DNA from: Blastococcus sp. HT6-30
GTDB taxonomy: Bacteria > Actinomycetota > Actinomycetes > Mycobacteriales > Geodermatophilaceae
DNA length: 64,000 nucleotides
Assembly: GCF_039729015.1 (NCBI RefSeq)
Contig: NZ_CP155792.1
Span: 3,554,001 to 3,618,000 of the forward strand
Direction: 5' to 3'
Part shown: positions 24,871-32,614 of the stretch, in pieces
Layout: each line of letters begins with the position of its first letter
Position numbering within the stretch: position 1 is the stretch's first letter
Translations under genes and position numbers: made by a program
The notes under the pieces: model-generated
Told to the model about the DNA's origin: nothing
What the model saw: only the letters and a program-made list of their open reading frames with translations
Database searches by the model: none

Positions 24871-24961
24871 CAGGTCCGGGAGCATCGCGGCGAGGAACGA
24901 GCGAGGAGCGGACCGGGCCGTGGAAGCCGACCAGTGCACCGGAGGCTGACAGGTCCGGGAG
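24860..24961. repeat. 23-bp direct repeat spanning the moaD stop codon
   Basis: Identical 23-base segments at 24860-24882 (containing the last moaD codons and TGA) and 24939-24961, spaced 79 bp apart. The DNA between them is GC-rich and not coding. It looks like a local duplication or the trace of an inserted intergenic element. Confidence 0.8.
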
Positions 24962-24971
24962 GATGGGAGCC

Positions 24972-25166
24972 ATGGGCATCTTTGACAAGGCGAAGGCCAA
25001 GGCCGAGGAGCTGTACGGCCGGGCCGAGGAGCTGTACGGCGAGTCGCACGGCGACGCCGCCGCGAAGATCGACGGCGAGGCGCACCGGCTCGAGGCCGAG
25101 GCCGAGGAGGCCGAGCTCGAGCGCGACGGAAAGCGGGACGACGACGGGCTCGCCGGCGCCCGCTGA
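24972..25166 (+). CDS. Small charged helical protein
   Basis: A 64-residue Ala/Glu/Lys-rich protein opening with MGIFDKAKAKAEELYGRAEEL, a pattern seen in CsbD-like stress proteins and in small Rv0909-type antitoxin-like proteins. The whole chain is predicted amphipathic helix ending in a highly charged tail. The first of two nearby ATGs (24963) would add MGA. No toxin-like gene follows, so an antitoxin role is unlikely. Function unknown. Confidence 0.7.
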   Translation: MGIFDKAKAKAEELYGRAEELYGESHGDAAAKIDGEAHRLEAEAEEAELERDGKRDDDGLAGAR

Positions 25167-25215
25167 GCACCGCCACGACGGTTGACCGCCGCCCTGCCAG
25201 GGAATAACGGACGGC

Positions 25216-25725
25216 ATGGTTCCGGCGGGGATCGTGGACGTCGCGCCGTGGCCGGACTGGTGTTCGGCCGCGGAGGGCGCGCTCGCGTTCCTGGCCGACC
25301 ACGTGGGCTGGGACGTCTGGCTGGTCACTCAGGTGGTCGACGACCGCCAGGTCGTGCTCCTGGCCCATCCCGACCGGGCTGTGCGCCCCGGCATGGTGCT
25401 GCCGTGGGAGCAGAGCTTCTGCCGCCAGATGATCGAGAGCGGCGCCCCCCGGCTGGCCACGGTGACGGCCGCCGTTCCGCAGTACGCCTCGCGCACGACA
25501 GGGCCCCTGCGGGACATCGCCGCCTACGTCGGCATACCCCTGGTCACCCGGGACCTGCAGCTGTTCGGCACGCTGTGCGGCGTCGCCTACCGGGCCAAGC
25601 CGCGCAGCGCCGCCCGCGAGCTCGCCGTCGTGGAGACCACCGCCCGCATGCTGAGCACGCTGATGGCCGCGGGGTGGGATCCGCCCGGGCTGCCGGGCGA
25701 ACCCGGCGAGGAGATGGTGTGCTGA
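25216..25725 (+). CDS. Stand-alone GAF domain protein
   Basis: A 169-residue cytosolic protein comprising a single GAF fold: helix AAEGALAFLADHVGWDVWLVTQV, strand VVLLAHPD, and the central IPLVTRDLQLFGTLCGVAY that lines the ligand pocket. No output domain is attached, so it may sense a small molecule or redox state and act on a partner. It precedes the SMP-30 gene by only four bases and is probably co-transcribed with it. Confidence 0.82.
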   Translation: MVPAGIVDVAPWPDWCSAAEGALAFLADHVGWDVWLVTQVVDDRQVVLLAHPDRAVRPGMVLPWEQSFCRQMIESGAPRLATVTAAVPQYASRTTGPLRDIAAYVGIPLVTRDLQLFGTLCGVAYRAKPRSAARELAVVETTARMLSTLMAAGWDPPGLPGEPGEEMVC

Positions 25726-25729
25726 CCGG

Positions 25730-26575
25730 GTGCGCGCGCACCAGCTGACCGACCCCGTCTGCCACCACGGCGAGGGACCGGTGTGGTCGTCGTCCTGGGG
25801 CGGTCTGCGGTGGGTCGACATGCTCGCCGGCGACGTCCTGGGCCTGCTGCCCGACGGCGGTGTCAGCCGCCTGCACGTAGGTGAGGTCGCCGCCTGCGTC
25901 CGGCCGCGGGCGGGAGGCGGCGCCGTTCTCGGCATCGAGCGCGGCTTCGCGCTCGAAGGGCCGGACGGGTCCGTCACCGCCCTGCCGCCGGTGTGGAGCG
26001 ACTCCTCGGTGCGGATGAACGAGGGCGGCTGTGACCCCGACGGGCGCTTCTGGTGCGGCTCCATGGCCTACGACCAGGCACCCGGCGCGGCCTCGATGTA
26101 CCGGCTGGATCCGGACGGCACCGTCCGCGAGGCCTTCGGGGGCCTCACCGTCTCCAACGGCCTGGAGTGGAGCCCGGACGGCTCGCTGGCGTACTACGCC
26201 GACACGGCGACCCACCGGATCGACGTCTTCGACTACGACCGGGACACCGGGCTCACCGGACGCCGTCCGTTCGTGCGCTTCCCGGACGACGGCAACCCGG
26301 ACGGGCTCACCGTCGACAGCGCGGGCGGTGTCTGGGTCGCCCTCTACGGCAGCGGCGCCGTGCACCGCTACGACGCCGACGGCCGGCTGGACGGTGTCGT
26401 GGAGCTGCCCGCCTCGCAGGTCACCGCCTGCACGCTGGGCGGCCCCGACCTGGACCGGCTGTTCGTGACGACCTCGCGGGAGAACCTGGCCCCGGACGCC
26501 GAGCCGCCGGCCGGAGCCGTGTTCGTCGCGGACGTGGGCGTGCGCGGGCTCCCCGTCCGCCGCTTCGCCGGCTGA
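25730..26575 (+). CDS. SMP-30/gluconolactonase family protein
   Basis: A 281-residue six-bladed beta-propeller lactonase. Family metal ligands and signatures are visible: EGPVW near residue 15, RMNEGGCDPDGRFWCGSM near 95, VSNGLEWSPDG near 143 and DGNPDGLTVDSAGGVWVAL near 188, which carry the Glu, Asn and Asp that bind the divalent metal. Likely hydrolyses a sugar lactone. GTG start. It follows the GAF gene by four bases and converges on moaE. Confidence 0.92.
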   Translation: MRAHQLTDPVCHHGEGPVWSSSWGGLRWVDMLAGDVLGLLPDGGVSRLHVGEVAACVRPRAGGGAVLGIERGFALEGPDGSVTALPPVWSDSSVRMNEGGCDPDGRFWCGSMAYDQAPGAASMYRLDPDGTVREAFGGLTVSNGLEWSPDGSLAYYADTATHRIDVFDYDRDTGLTGRRPFVRFPDDGNPDGLTVDSAGGVWVALYGSGAVHRYDADGRLDGVVELPASQVTACTLGGPDLDRLFVTTSRENLAPDAEPPAGAVFVADVGVRGLPVRRFAG

Positions 26576-26588
26576 CCGCCGCGGGCCC

Positions 26589-26999
26589 TCACGGGCAGGC
26601 GACCCACTCCTCCTCGCCGTCGGTGAAGACCTGCCGCTTCCAGATCGGCAGCCGCTTCTTCACCTCGTCGACGAGCTCGGCGCAGACGGCGAACGCCTCG
26701 CCGCGGTGGGAGGTGCTGACGGCGCAGGCCAGCGCGACGTCGCCGATGCCGAGCAGCCCGATGCGGTGGCTCACGGCGACGGCGTGCACCCCGGGCCGCG
26801 CGGCGAACTCCTCCACCAGCTCGGCGATCACGTCCGGCGCGCTCGGGTGGCCGACGTACTCCAGCTCGGTCACCGACCGGCCGCCGTCGTGGTCGCGGAC
26901 CACGCCGGCGAAGGAGACGACCGCACCGGCGGCCTTGTCGGCCACGGCGTCCTCGTGCTCGGCGACGGACAGCGGCGCATCGACGACCCTGGCGATCAC
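26589..26999 (-). CDS. moaE: Molybdopterin synthase catalytic subunit MoaE
   Basis: The large subunit of molybdopterin synthase, converting cyclic pyranopterin monophosphate to molybdopterin using MoaD thiocarboxylate. In 136 residues one sees GAVVSFAGVVRDHDGG near 25-40, HRIGLLGIGDVAL near 80-95 and the active-site segment VKKRLPIWKRQVF near 112-124 with the catalytic lysine. The GTG start overlaps the stop of the MobA-like gene by four bases. Confidence 0.95.
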   Translation of the reverse strand: MIARVVDAPLSVAEHEDAVADKAAGAVVSFAGVVRDHDGGRSVTELEYVGHPSAPDVIAELVEEFAARPGVHAVAVSHRIGLLGIGDVALACAVSTSHRGEAFAVCAELVDEVKKRLPIWKRQVFTDGEEEWVACP

Positions 27000-27574
27000 G
27001 GGGCCGAAGGTACCCCTGGCGGGGGGACGTCGAGGTCGCCCGGATCGGCCAGACCGGTGCAGTCGACCTCGGTGACGTCCCGGCCGGCCAGGTACCGGCG
27101 CGCGCCCTCGTCGCCGGTCGCCGTCTCCGCGACGCCGGCCCAGTGCTCCCGGCCGAGCAGCACCGGGTGGGCGCGGACGCCGTCGTAGGTGGCGACGGCG
27201 AGCGCGTCCGGCGCCGCGTGGGCGGCGACGGCGGCGAGCGCCTCCGCGGTCATCCCGGGCATGTCGACCAGGGTGACCAGCGCCGCGTCGATCCGCCCCG
27301 GCCAGCCGCGGAGGCCGTCCAGGCCGGTGCGCAGGGACGAGGCCATCCCGGTCTCCCAGTCCCTGTTGGCGAGCACGACGGCGTTGCCCAGCTCGGCGCT
27401 GCGCCAGACGTCGACCGCACGGGCGCCGAGCACCACCAGCACCGGGTCGCACACGGCCGCCGCCGTCGCCACGGCCCGCTCGACCAGCAGGCTGCCCTCG
27501 TACTCGACCAGCGCTTTCGGCATCCCGTAGCGGCGGCCGCCCCCGGCGGCGAGGACGACGGCGGCAGCGCTCAT
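26996..27574 (-). CDS. MobA-like/MocA-type nucleotidyltransferase
   Basis: A 192-residue GT-A-fold nucleotidyltransferase. The NTP-binding loop VVLAAGGGRRYGMPKAL fills residues 6-22, and VTLVDMPGMT near 100 provides the metal-binding Asp. Similar proteins attach CMP or GMP to molybdopterin; the CMP (MocA) type serves xanthine-oxidase-family enzymes, which fits the XdhC and CoxDE genes nearby. Base specificity cannot be decided from sequence alone. Translationally coupled to moaE. Confidence 0.8.
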   Translation of the reverse strand: MSAAAVVLAAGGGRRYGMPKALVEYEGSLLVERAVATAAAVCDPVLVVLGARAVDVWRSAELGNAVVLANRDWETGMASSLRTGLDGLRGWPGRIDAALVTLVDMPGMTAEALAAVAAHAAPDALAVATYDGVRAHPVLLGREHWAGVAETATGDEGARRYLAGRDVTEVDCTGLADPGDLDVPPPGVPSAP

Positions 27575-27631
27575 GCCCCCACCCTCTCAGGGCCCCGTGG
27601 ATCCACCCCACCTGATCATCATCGCCGGACC

Positions 27632-28678
27632 TCAGCGGGCGTAGACGGCGACCTCGGAGGCCTTCACGCTGGCCCACACCTCGGCGCCGGGGGTCAGCCC
27701 CATCTCCGCGAAGGCGGGAACGGTCACGTCGGCGACGAGCGGGACCTCCCCGGCCAGCTCGCACCGCACCGTGGCGCCGTGCGGGGTGGCGCCGACCAGC
27801 CGGGCGGGCCAGACGTTGCGCGGGCTGCCGTCGGGGCGGGACGCGTAGAGGGCCACCGACTCGGGCCGGACCGCCGCGAACACCGGGCCCGCGGCCTCCT
27901 CGGCCACCGCCACCGTTCCCCCGCCGTCGAGCCGCACCAGCCGCCCCTCGGCGGCACCGGGCAGCAGCGACAGGCCCACCAGCCGGGCCACGTAGTCGGT
28001 GCGCGGGCGGCGGCTGACGTCGGCCGGCGTCCCGGCCTGCACCACCCGCCCCTCCTCGACGACGACGACGCGGTCGGCCAGTGCCATCGCGTCCACCGGG
28101 TCGTGCGTCACCAGGACGGTGCTGCCGCCGAACCCCGCCAGGTGCCGGCGCAGCTCGGCGCGCACCACCAGCCGAGTGCGCGCGTCCAGCGCCGAGAGCG
28201 GCTCATCGAGCAGCAGCAGCGCGGGATCGCCGACCAGCGCACGGGCCAGCGCCGCGCGCTGCGCCTGCCCGCCGGAGAGCTCGGCGGGCCGCCGGCTGCC
28301 CAGCCCCTCGAGCCCGACGCGGGCCAGCCACTCCTCCGCCGCCGCCCGGGCGGCGGCCCGGCCCGTGCCCCGGGTGCGCAGACCGAAGGCGACGTTGTCG
28401 GCGACGCTCAGGTGCGGGAAGAGCAGCGCGTCCTGGAAGACCATGCCCAGGCGCCGCCGGTGGGCGGGGACGAACGCGTCGTCGCCGTCCCACACCTCGC
28501 CGTCGACGACGACCCGGCCGGAGTCGGGGCGCAGCAGGCCGGCCAGGACCCGCACGAGCGTGGATTTCCCGGCCCCGTTCGGGCCGAGGACGGCGAGCAC
28601 CTCCCCGCCGGCGACCTCGACCTCCACGCCGAGGGCGAGCGCGCCCCGCCGCGTGTTCACCCTCGCGGCCAGGCTCAT
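27632..28678 (-). CDS. modC: Molybdate ABC transporter ATPase ModC
   Basis: The ATP-hydrolysing subunit of the molybdate importer, 348 residues. Walker A GPNGAGKST (32-40), ABC signature LSGGQ (134-138), Walker B LLLLDEP (154-160), and a C-terminal TOBE/Mop domain (about 285-345) that binds molybdate and regulates transport. Overlaps modB by four bases. Last gene of the regulator-modA-modB-modC operon. Confidence 0.95.
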   Translation of the reverse strand: MSLAARVNTRRGALALGVEVEVAGGEVLAVLGPNGAGKSTLVRVLAGLLRPDSGRVVVDGEVWDGDDAFVPAHRRRLGMVFQDALLFPHLSVADNVAFGLRTRGTGRAAARAAAEEWLARVGLEGLGSRRPAELSGGQAQRAALARALVGDPALLLLDEPLSALDARTRLVVRAELRRHLAGFGGSTVLVTHDPVDAMALADRVVVVEEGRVVQAGTPADVSRRPRTDYVARLVGLSLLPGAAEGRLVRLDGGGTVAVAEEAAGPVFAAVRPESVALYASRPDGSPRNVWPARLVGATPHGATVRCELAGEVPLVADVTVPAFAEMGLTPGAEVWASVKASEVAVYAR

Positions 28679-29478
28679 GCCGGCGCCCGGCCGAGCCAGC
28701 GGTCCCGGAGCAGCAGGAGGGTGGCCAACGAGACGGCCAGCAGCACCACCGAGAGCACGATCGCCGCCTCCGGGTCCCGCTGCAGCGCCAGGTAGACCGC
28801 CAGCGGCATCGTCTGCGTGGTGCCTGGGAAGTTGCCGGCGAAGGTGATCGTCGCGCCGAACTCGCCCAGCGCGCGGGCCCAGCAGAGCACGGCTCCAGCG
28901 GCGACCCCGGGCGCGACCAGCGGCAGCGTCACGCGGCGGAACGTGGTCCAGCGGCCGGCACCCAGCGTGGCCGCGACGTCCTCGAAGCGGCTGTCGGCGG
29001 CGCGCAGCGCGCCCTCGACGCTGATGACGAGGAACGGCATGGCCACGAAGGTCTCGGCGATCACGACGGCGGCCGTGGTGAACGGGAGGGTGATGCCGAA
29101 GGCGTCGTCGAGCCAGGAGCCGAGGATCCCCTGCCGCCCGAACACCAGGAACAGCGCCACGCCACCGACCACCGGCGGCAGCACCAGCGGCACCGTGACC
29201 AGCGCCCGGAGCACCGAGCGGCCCCGGGCCCGCGAACGCGCGAGCACCCAGGCGAGCGGAACGCCGAGCAGCAGCGACAGCCCGGTGGCGAGCGTGGCGG
29301 ACACCAGCGACAGCCGCAACGCCTCCCCGACACCGGGCGCGGCGAGCTGCGCGCCGAGTTCCGACCACGGCGTGCGCACCAGCAGACCCACCAGCGGCAG
29401 GACCAGGAAGGCGACGGCGAGCGCGGCCGGGACCAGCAGCGGCGCCGGCACCCGGGCGGTCTCGCGGGCTCCGCTCAC
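28675..29478 (-). CDS. modB: Molybdate ABC transporter permease ModB
   Basis: The membrane channel subunit, 267 residues with about six helices. The cytoplasmic coupling loop EDVAATLGAGRWTTFRRVTLPL contains the EAA motif that docks on ModC, and ALGEFGATITFAGN near the C-terminal part is characteristic of molybdate and tungstate permeases. GTG start overlapping the modA stop. Confidence 0.95.
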   Translation of the reverse strand: MSGARETARVPAPLLVPAALAVAFLVLPLVGLLVRTPWSELGAQLAAPGVGEALRLSLVSATLATGLSLLLGVPLAWVLARSRARGRSVLRALVTVPLVLPPVVGGVALFLVFGRQGILGSWLDDAFGITLPFTTAAVVIAETFVAMPFLVISVEGALRAADSRFEDVAATLGAGRWTTFRRVTLPLVAPGVAAGAVLCWARALGEFGATITFAGNFPGTTQTMPLAVYLALQRDPEAAIVLSVVLLAVSLATLLLLRDRWLGRAPA

Positions 29479-30296
29479 GACGGCGACAGGAACCCGGCGT
29501 CGGCCAGGATCCGCTGCCCCTCCGCCGACAGGACCAGATCGACGAACGCCTGGGCCGCCGCCGGGGCCCCCGACTCCTGCAGGACGCCGATCGGGTAGCG
29601 GTTGACCGCCTGCGCGCCCTCCGAGAAGGCGAACGACCGGACGTCGTCCCCTACCGCGTGCACGTCGGAGAGGTAGACCAGCCCGGCGTCGACCTCGCCC
29701 AGGACCACCTTGGTGAGCACCGCGCGGACGTCGTCCTCGTAGGTGTCTGGGGCGGCCGGCGCGCCCGAGGCGGCCAGCACCTCCGCGGCGGCCGCGCCGC
29801 AGGGGACCTCCGGCGCGCAGACGGCGAGCGTCACGTCCTCGGGGAGGAGCTCGGCCAGGCCCCGGACGTCGACGTCGCCCGGCAGCCCGATGCCGGCCGG
29901 GTTCCCCGCCGGCGCCACCAGCACCAACGGGTTCGCCGCGAATACCTCCGGGTCGGTGACCAGCCCGGCGTCGGCCACCCGCGCCATCTGCGCCTCGTCC
30001 GCGGTGGCGAGCACGTCGGCCGGGGCGCCCTGGAGCACCTGGGCCGCCAGCGCGGAGCTCCCGGCGAAGCTGAACCGCACCTCCAGCTGAGGGTTGGCGA
30101 CCTCGAGCCGCTCCTCGAGCTCGGCGAACACGTCGGTCAGGGAGGCCGCGGCGAGCACGGTCAGCGTGCCCGCGATCGCCGGATCGCCCGGCTCCACGGG
30201 CCCGCTCTCGGCCACGCCGGGCGACGCACCACCGCCGGAGCTCCCGCACCCGCTCAGGAGGAGCAGGCCGAGGACGAGCGGGCCGGCACGCCTCAC
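29475..30296 (-). CDS. modA: Molybdate-binding lipoprotein ModA
   Basis: The extracellular substrate-binding protein, 273 residues, anchored by a lipid on C17 after the lipobox LLSGC. Ligand-binding segments LAAASLTDVFAELEE and FSFAGSSALAAQV are typical of ModA and supply Ser residues that hold the oxyanion. GTG start; its first bases overlap the stop of the HTH-Mop regulator gene, and its own stop overlaps modB. Confidence 0.95.
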   Translation of the reverse strand: MRRAGPLVLGLLLLSGCGSSGGGASPGVAESGPVEPGDPAIAGTLTVLAAASLTDVFAELEERLEVANPQLEVRFSFAGSSALAAQVLQGAPADVLATADEAQMARVADAGLVTDPEVFAANPLVLVAPAGNPAGIGLPGDVDVRGLAELLPEDVTLAVCAPEVPCGAAAAEVLAASGAPAAPDTYEDDVRAVLTKVVLGEVDAGLVYLSDVHAVGDDVRSFAFSEGAQAVNRYPIGVLQESGAPAAAQAFVDLVLSAEGQRILADAGFLSPS

Positions 30297-30685
30297 GGCA
30301 CGTCCACGCTGACCTGGGTCGCCTTGACGGTGGCGACCGCCCGCACCCCCGGCTCCAGGCCCAGTTCGTCGGCCGCCTCCCGGGACATGAGCGAGACCAA
30401 CCGGTACGGTCCCGCCTGGAGCTCGACCTGCGCCATCACGGTGTCGCGCACCACGCGGGTGACGATGCCGGTGAGCCGGTTCCGGGCCGACGACGGCGTC
30501 GTCCCCGGCTCCGGCGCCTCGTGCAGGCCGGTGGCGACCCGCGCCAGCTCGGCGCCGTCGACGACGGCCGGCCCACCGCCCTGGCGGGAGGCGGTCAACC
30601 GCTGCGAGTCGATCCAGCGGCGGACGGTGTCGTCGCTGACGCCGAGCAGCGCGGCTGCCTCGGAGATCCGGTAGCTGGCGGGCAC
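30293..30685 (-). CDS. HTH-Mop (molbindin) regulator of the mod operon
   Basis: A 130-residue protein joining an N-terminal MerR/excisionase-like helix-turn-helix (YRISEAAALLGVSDDTVRRWID, residues 5-26) to a C-terminal Mop/TOBE molybdate-binding domain (RNRLTGIVTRVVRDTVMAQVEL, from about 68). The domain pairing resembles ModE in logic but with an unrelated HTH. The GTG start is leaderless: a promoter with a palindrome in its spacer ends six bases upstream. It heads the modABC operon and probably represses it when molybdate is plentiful. Confidence 0.88.
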   Translation of the reverse strand: MPASYRISEAAALLGVSDDTVRRWIDSQRLTASRQGGGPAVVDGAELARVATGLHEAPEPGTTPSSARNRLTGIVTRVVRDTVMAQVELQAGPYRLVSLMSREAADELGLEPGVRAVATVKATQVSVDVP

Positions 30686-30691
30686 GCCCCC

Positions 30692-30719
30692 AGCCTAGAT
30701 CCGCACAAGCGGATGACAA
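30692..30719 (-). promoter_or_regulatory. mod operon promoter with internal palindrome
   Basis: Reading leftward: -35 TTGTCA (30719-30714), 16-base spacer, -10 TAGGCT (30697-30692), start site at about 30685 on the GTG itself. The perfect dyad ATCCGC-ACAA-GCGGAT (30699-30714) occupies the spacer, a classical repressor position and the likely target of the HTH-Mop protein. Confidence 0.65.
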
Positions 30720-30927
30720 GCGCACAAGTCTGTCCGCGGATGCGGGACCGCTGTGGAGAACGGCGCCACCTACCCGTGAGCGGCGACCGCGACGCGCGAT
30801 GTCGCCAGATCCTTGTGCACGTTCTTTCGTAATCGAGTCGTAACCAACGGATGCCGAATACGACGCGCCTCAGCGGACATGGAACAGGTCCGTCCGGACA
30901 TCCACGCATCTCGAACAGGAGTACGAC

Positions 30928-31185
30928 ATGAACAAGCTGACCCGCGGCATCGCCGCCGCCTCCTTCTCCGGCTTCCTCGCCCTCGGCCTGGCCGCGTGCG
31001 GCGAGGAGCAGGGCACGGCGGAGGTCACCGAGACCGAGGAGGTCACGGAGACCGAGCAGTCGGAGACCGAGGTCACCGAGACCCTCGAGCCGACCGAGAC
31101 CGAGACCGAGACCGAGGAACAGGTCGTGGAGACCGAGACCGAGGTCAACACCGAGACCGAGACCGAGTTCGAGACGAGCAACTGA
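30928..31185 (+). CDS. Small Thr/Glu-repeat lipoprotein
   Basis: An 85-residue precursor. The signal peptide ends in LGLAAC, so C24 would be lipidated and the mature chain displayed outside the membrane. The mature part is almost entirely Thr-Glu repeats (TETEEVTETE, ETETETE) with a few Val and Ser, extremely acidic and without fold. AGGAG six bases before the ATG fixes the start. The gene ends four bases before a protein-mannosyltransferase homologue; its Thr density makes it a plausible O-mannosylation target. Function unknown. Confidence 0.85.
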   Translation: MNKLTRGIAAASFSGFLALGLAACGEEQGTAEVTETEEVTETEQSETEVTETLEPTETETETEEQVVETETEVNTETETEFETSN

Positions 31186-31189
31186 CTCG

Positions 31190-32614
31190 GTGAGCACCGC
31201 CGCCACGTCGGCGGAGCAGCGGACCGCGGGCGGCGCCACCAGGCGCCGCCCGCGGTCGGCGTTCGTGGTGCCGCTGGTCCTGCTCTGCGTCGCCGCGGCC
31301 GTGCGGCTGTGGGACCTGGGTGACCCCGACCGGCTGTTCTTCGACGAGAAGTACTACGGCCCGGACGCGCTGGACTACGTCGTGCGTGGCGTCGAGGAGG
31401 AGCGCCCGGCCCACCCGCCGTTCGGCAAGTGGGTCATCGCCCTCGGCATCCAGCTCTTCGGCTACACCCCGTTCGGCTGGCGGATCGGCGTCGCCGTGGC
31501 CGGGTCGCTGACCGTGCTCCTGGTCCACCTCTGCGGCCTGCGGCTGTTCCGGCGCACCGCCCCGGCCGCCCTCGCCGCCCTGCTGGTGGCCCTGGACGGG
31601 CTGGCGGTGACGACCAGCCGCATGGCGATGCTCGACGCCACGCTGGGCCTGTGCGTGGTGCTCGCGTTCTGGCTCGTCCTGCTCGACCGGGACGCCCGGC
31701 GACCCGGCCGGGGGCCCGGCGAGCCCCTCCGCCGATCGTTCCTGGGCTCCCGCTACCGGTGGCTGGCCGGCCTCGCACTCGGCCTGGCGGTCGCGACCAA
31801 GTGGTCGGGCGTGCTCGCCATCGCCGCCGCCGCGCTGCTCGTGATCGGTACCGAGCTGGCCGGGCGGGGTGAGGGCCGGGCCCGCGGCGCCCGGCGCGCG
31901 GCCGTCGTCGCCGCGGGCGGCGTGCTCAGCATGCTGGTGCTGCCGGCGGCGGTCTACGTCACCGCACACGCCGGGTGGTTCGCCCACTACGAGGCCAGCT
32001 ACGCCGGGGCGCGCGCCTGCGAGGCCGGCGACTGCGCGACCGGCGCCGGGGACCGGCTGGAGACCTGGTGGGGCACCCAGACCGCCCTCGTAGATTACCA
32101 CCGCGACCTGGAGGCGACCCACCCCTACCGCTCGGACCCGCTGGGCTGGGCCTGGCTGGAGCGGCCGGTCCTCGTCTACGCGGAGAGCTGCACGACGGAG
32201 CAGCAGGAGGCCGGTGAGTGCGAGGTGCCCCCGGGCACGGTCGCGCGGATCACCCTGGTGGGCAACCCCGCGCTGTGGTGGCCGGCGCTGCTGGCCTATC
32301 CGGTGCTGCTCTGGCGCACCGTCGTCCGCCGGGACGGCGTCGCCGCCACGGTCCTGGTCCCGCTGGTCCTGCTGTGGCTGCCCTGGCTCGCCGCCGGCAA
32401 GCCCGGCTACTTCTTCTACCTGGTCCCCGCCGTGCCGTTCATCGCCCTCGGCCTGGTGCGCGCCGTCCAGGTGGGCCCCCGCCCGCGCCTCGTCGGGGGT
32501 GCGCTGGCCGTGCTCGCGGTGGCCTGCTTCGTCTTCTTCGCCCCGATCTGGCTAGGGATCCCGCTGGACCGGGACGCTCTCGACCTCCGCTACTGGCTGC
32601 CGTCCTGGCGGTGA
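31190..32614 (+). CDS. GT39-type dolichyl/polyprenyl-phosphate mannosyltransferase homologue
   Basis: A 474-residue membrane glycosyltransferase of the protein O-mannosyltransferase (PMT, GT39) group, which moves mannose from a polyprenyl phosphate donor to Ser/Thr of exported proteins. After the first helix comes the GT-C acidic motif FFDEKYYG (D52, E53), then HPPFGKWVIALG and about ten further helices, with the PMT C-terminal helices WLAAGKPGYFFYLVP. GTG start four bases after the lipoprotein stop. The last 63 bases overlap the convergent gene. Confidence 0.88.
   Translation: MSTAATSAEQRTAGGATRRRPRSAFVVPLVLLCVAAAVRLWDLGDPDRLFFDEKYYGPDALDYVVRGVEEERPAHPPFGKWVIALGIQLFGYTPFGWRIGVAVAGSLTVLLVHLCGLRLFRRTAPAALAALLVALDGLAVTTSRMAMLDATLGLCVVLAFWLVLLDRDARRPGRGPGEPLRRSFLGSRYRWLAGLALGLAVATKWSGVLAIAAAALLVIGTELAGRGEGRARGARRAAVVAAGGVLSMLVLPAAVYVTAHAGWFAHYEASYAGARACEAGDCATGAGDRLETWWGTQTALVDYHRDLEATHPYRSDPLGWAWLERPVLVYAESCTTEQQEAGECEVPPGTVARITLVGNPALWWPALLAYPVLLWRTVVRRDGVAATVLVPLVLLWLPWLAAGKPGYFFYLVPAVPFIALGLVRAVQVGPRPRLVGGALAVLAVACFVFFAPIWLGIPLDRDALDLRYWLPSWR

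Noticed and set aside
24972-25166. Small helical protein considered an antitoxin
   Set aside because: No toxin-like gene is adjacent; the next gene is a GAF protein.
31020-31180. GAGACC/GAGACCGAG repeats resembling a short tandem-repeat or CRISPR-like array
   Set aside because: They are in-frame Thr-Glu codons of the lipoprotein, with no spacer structure.
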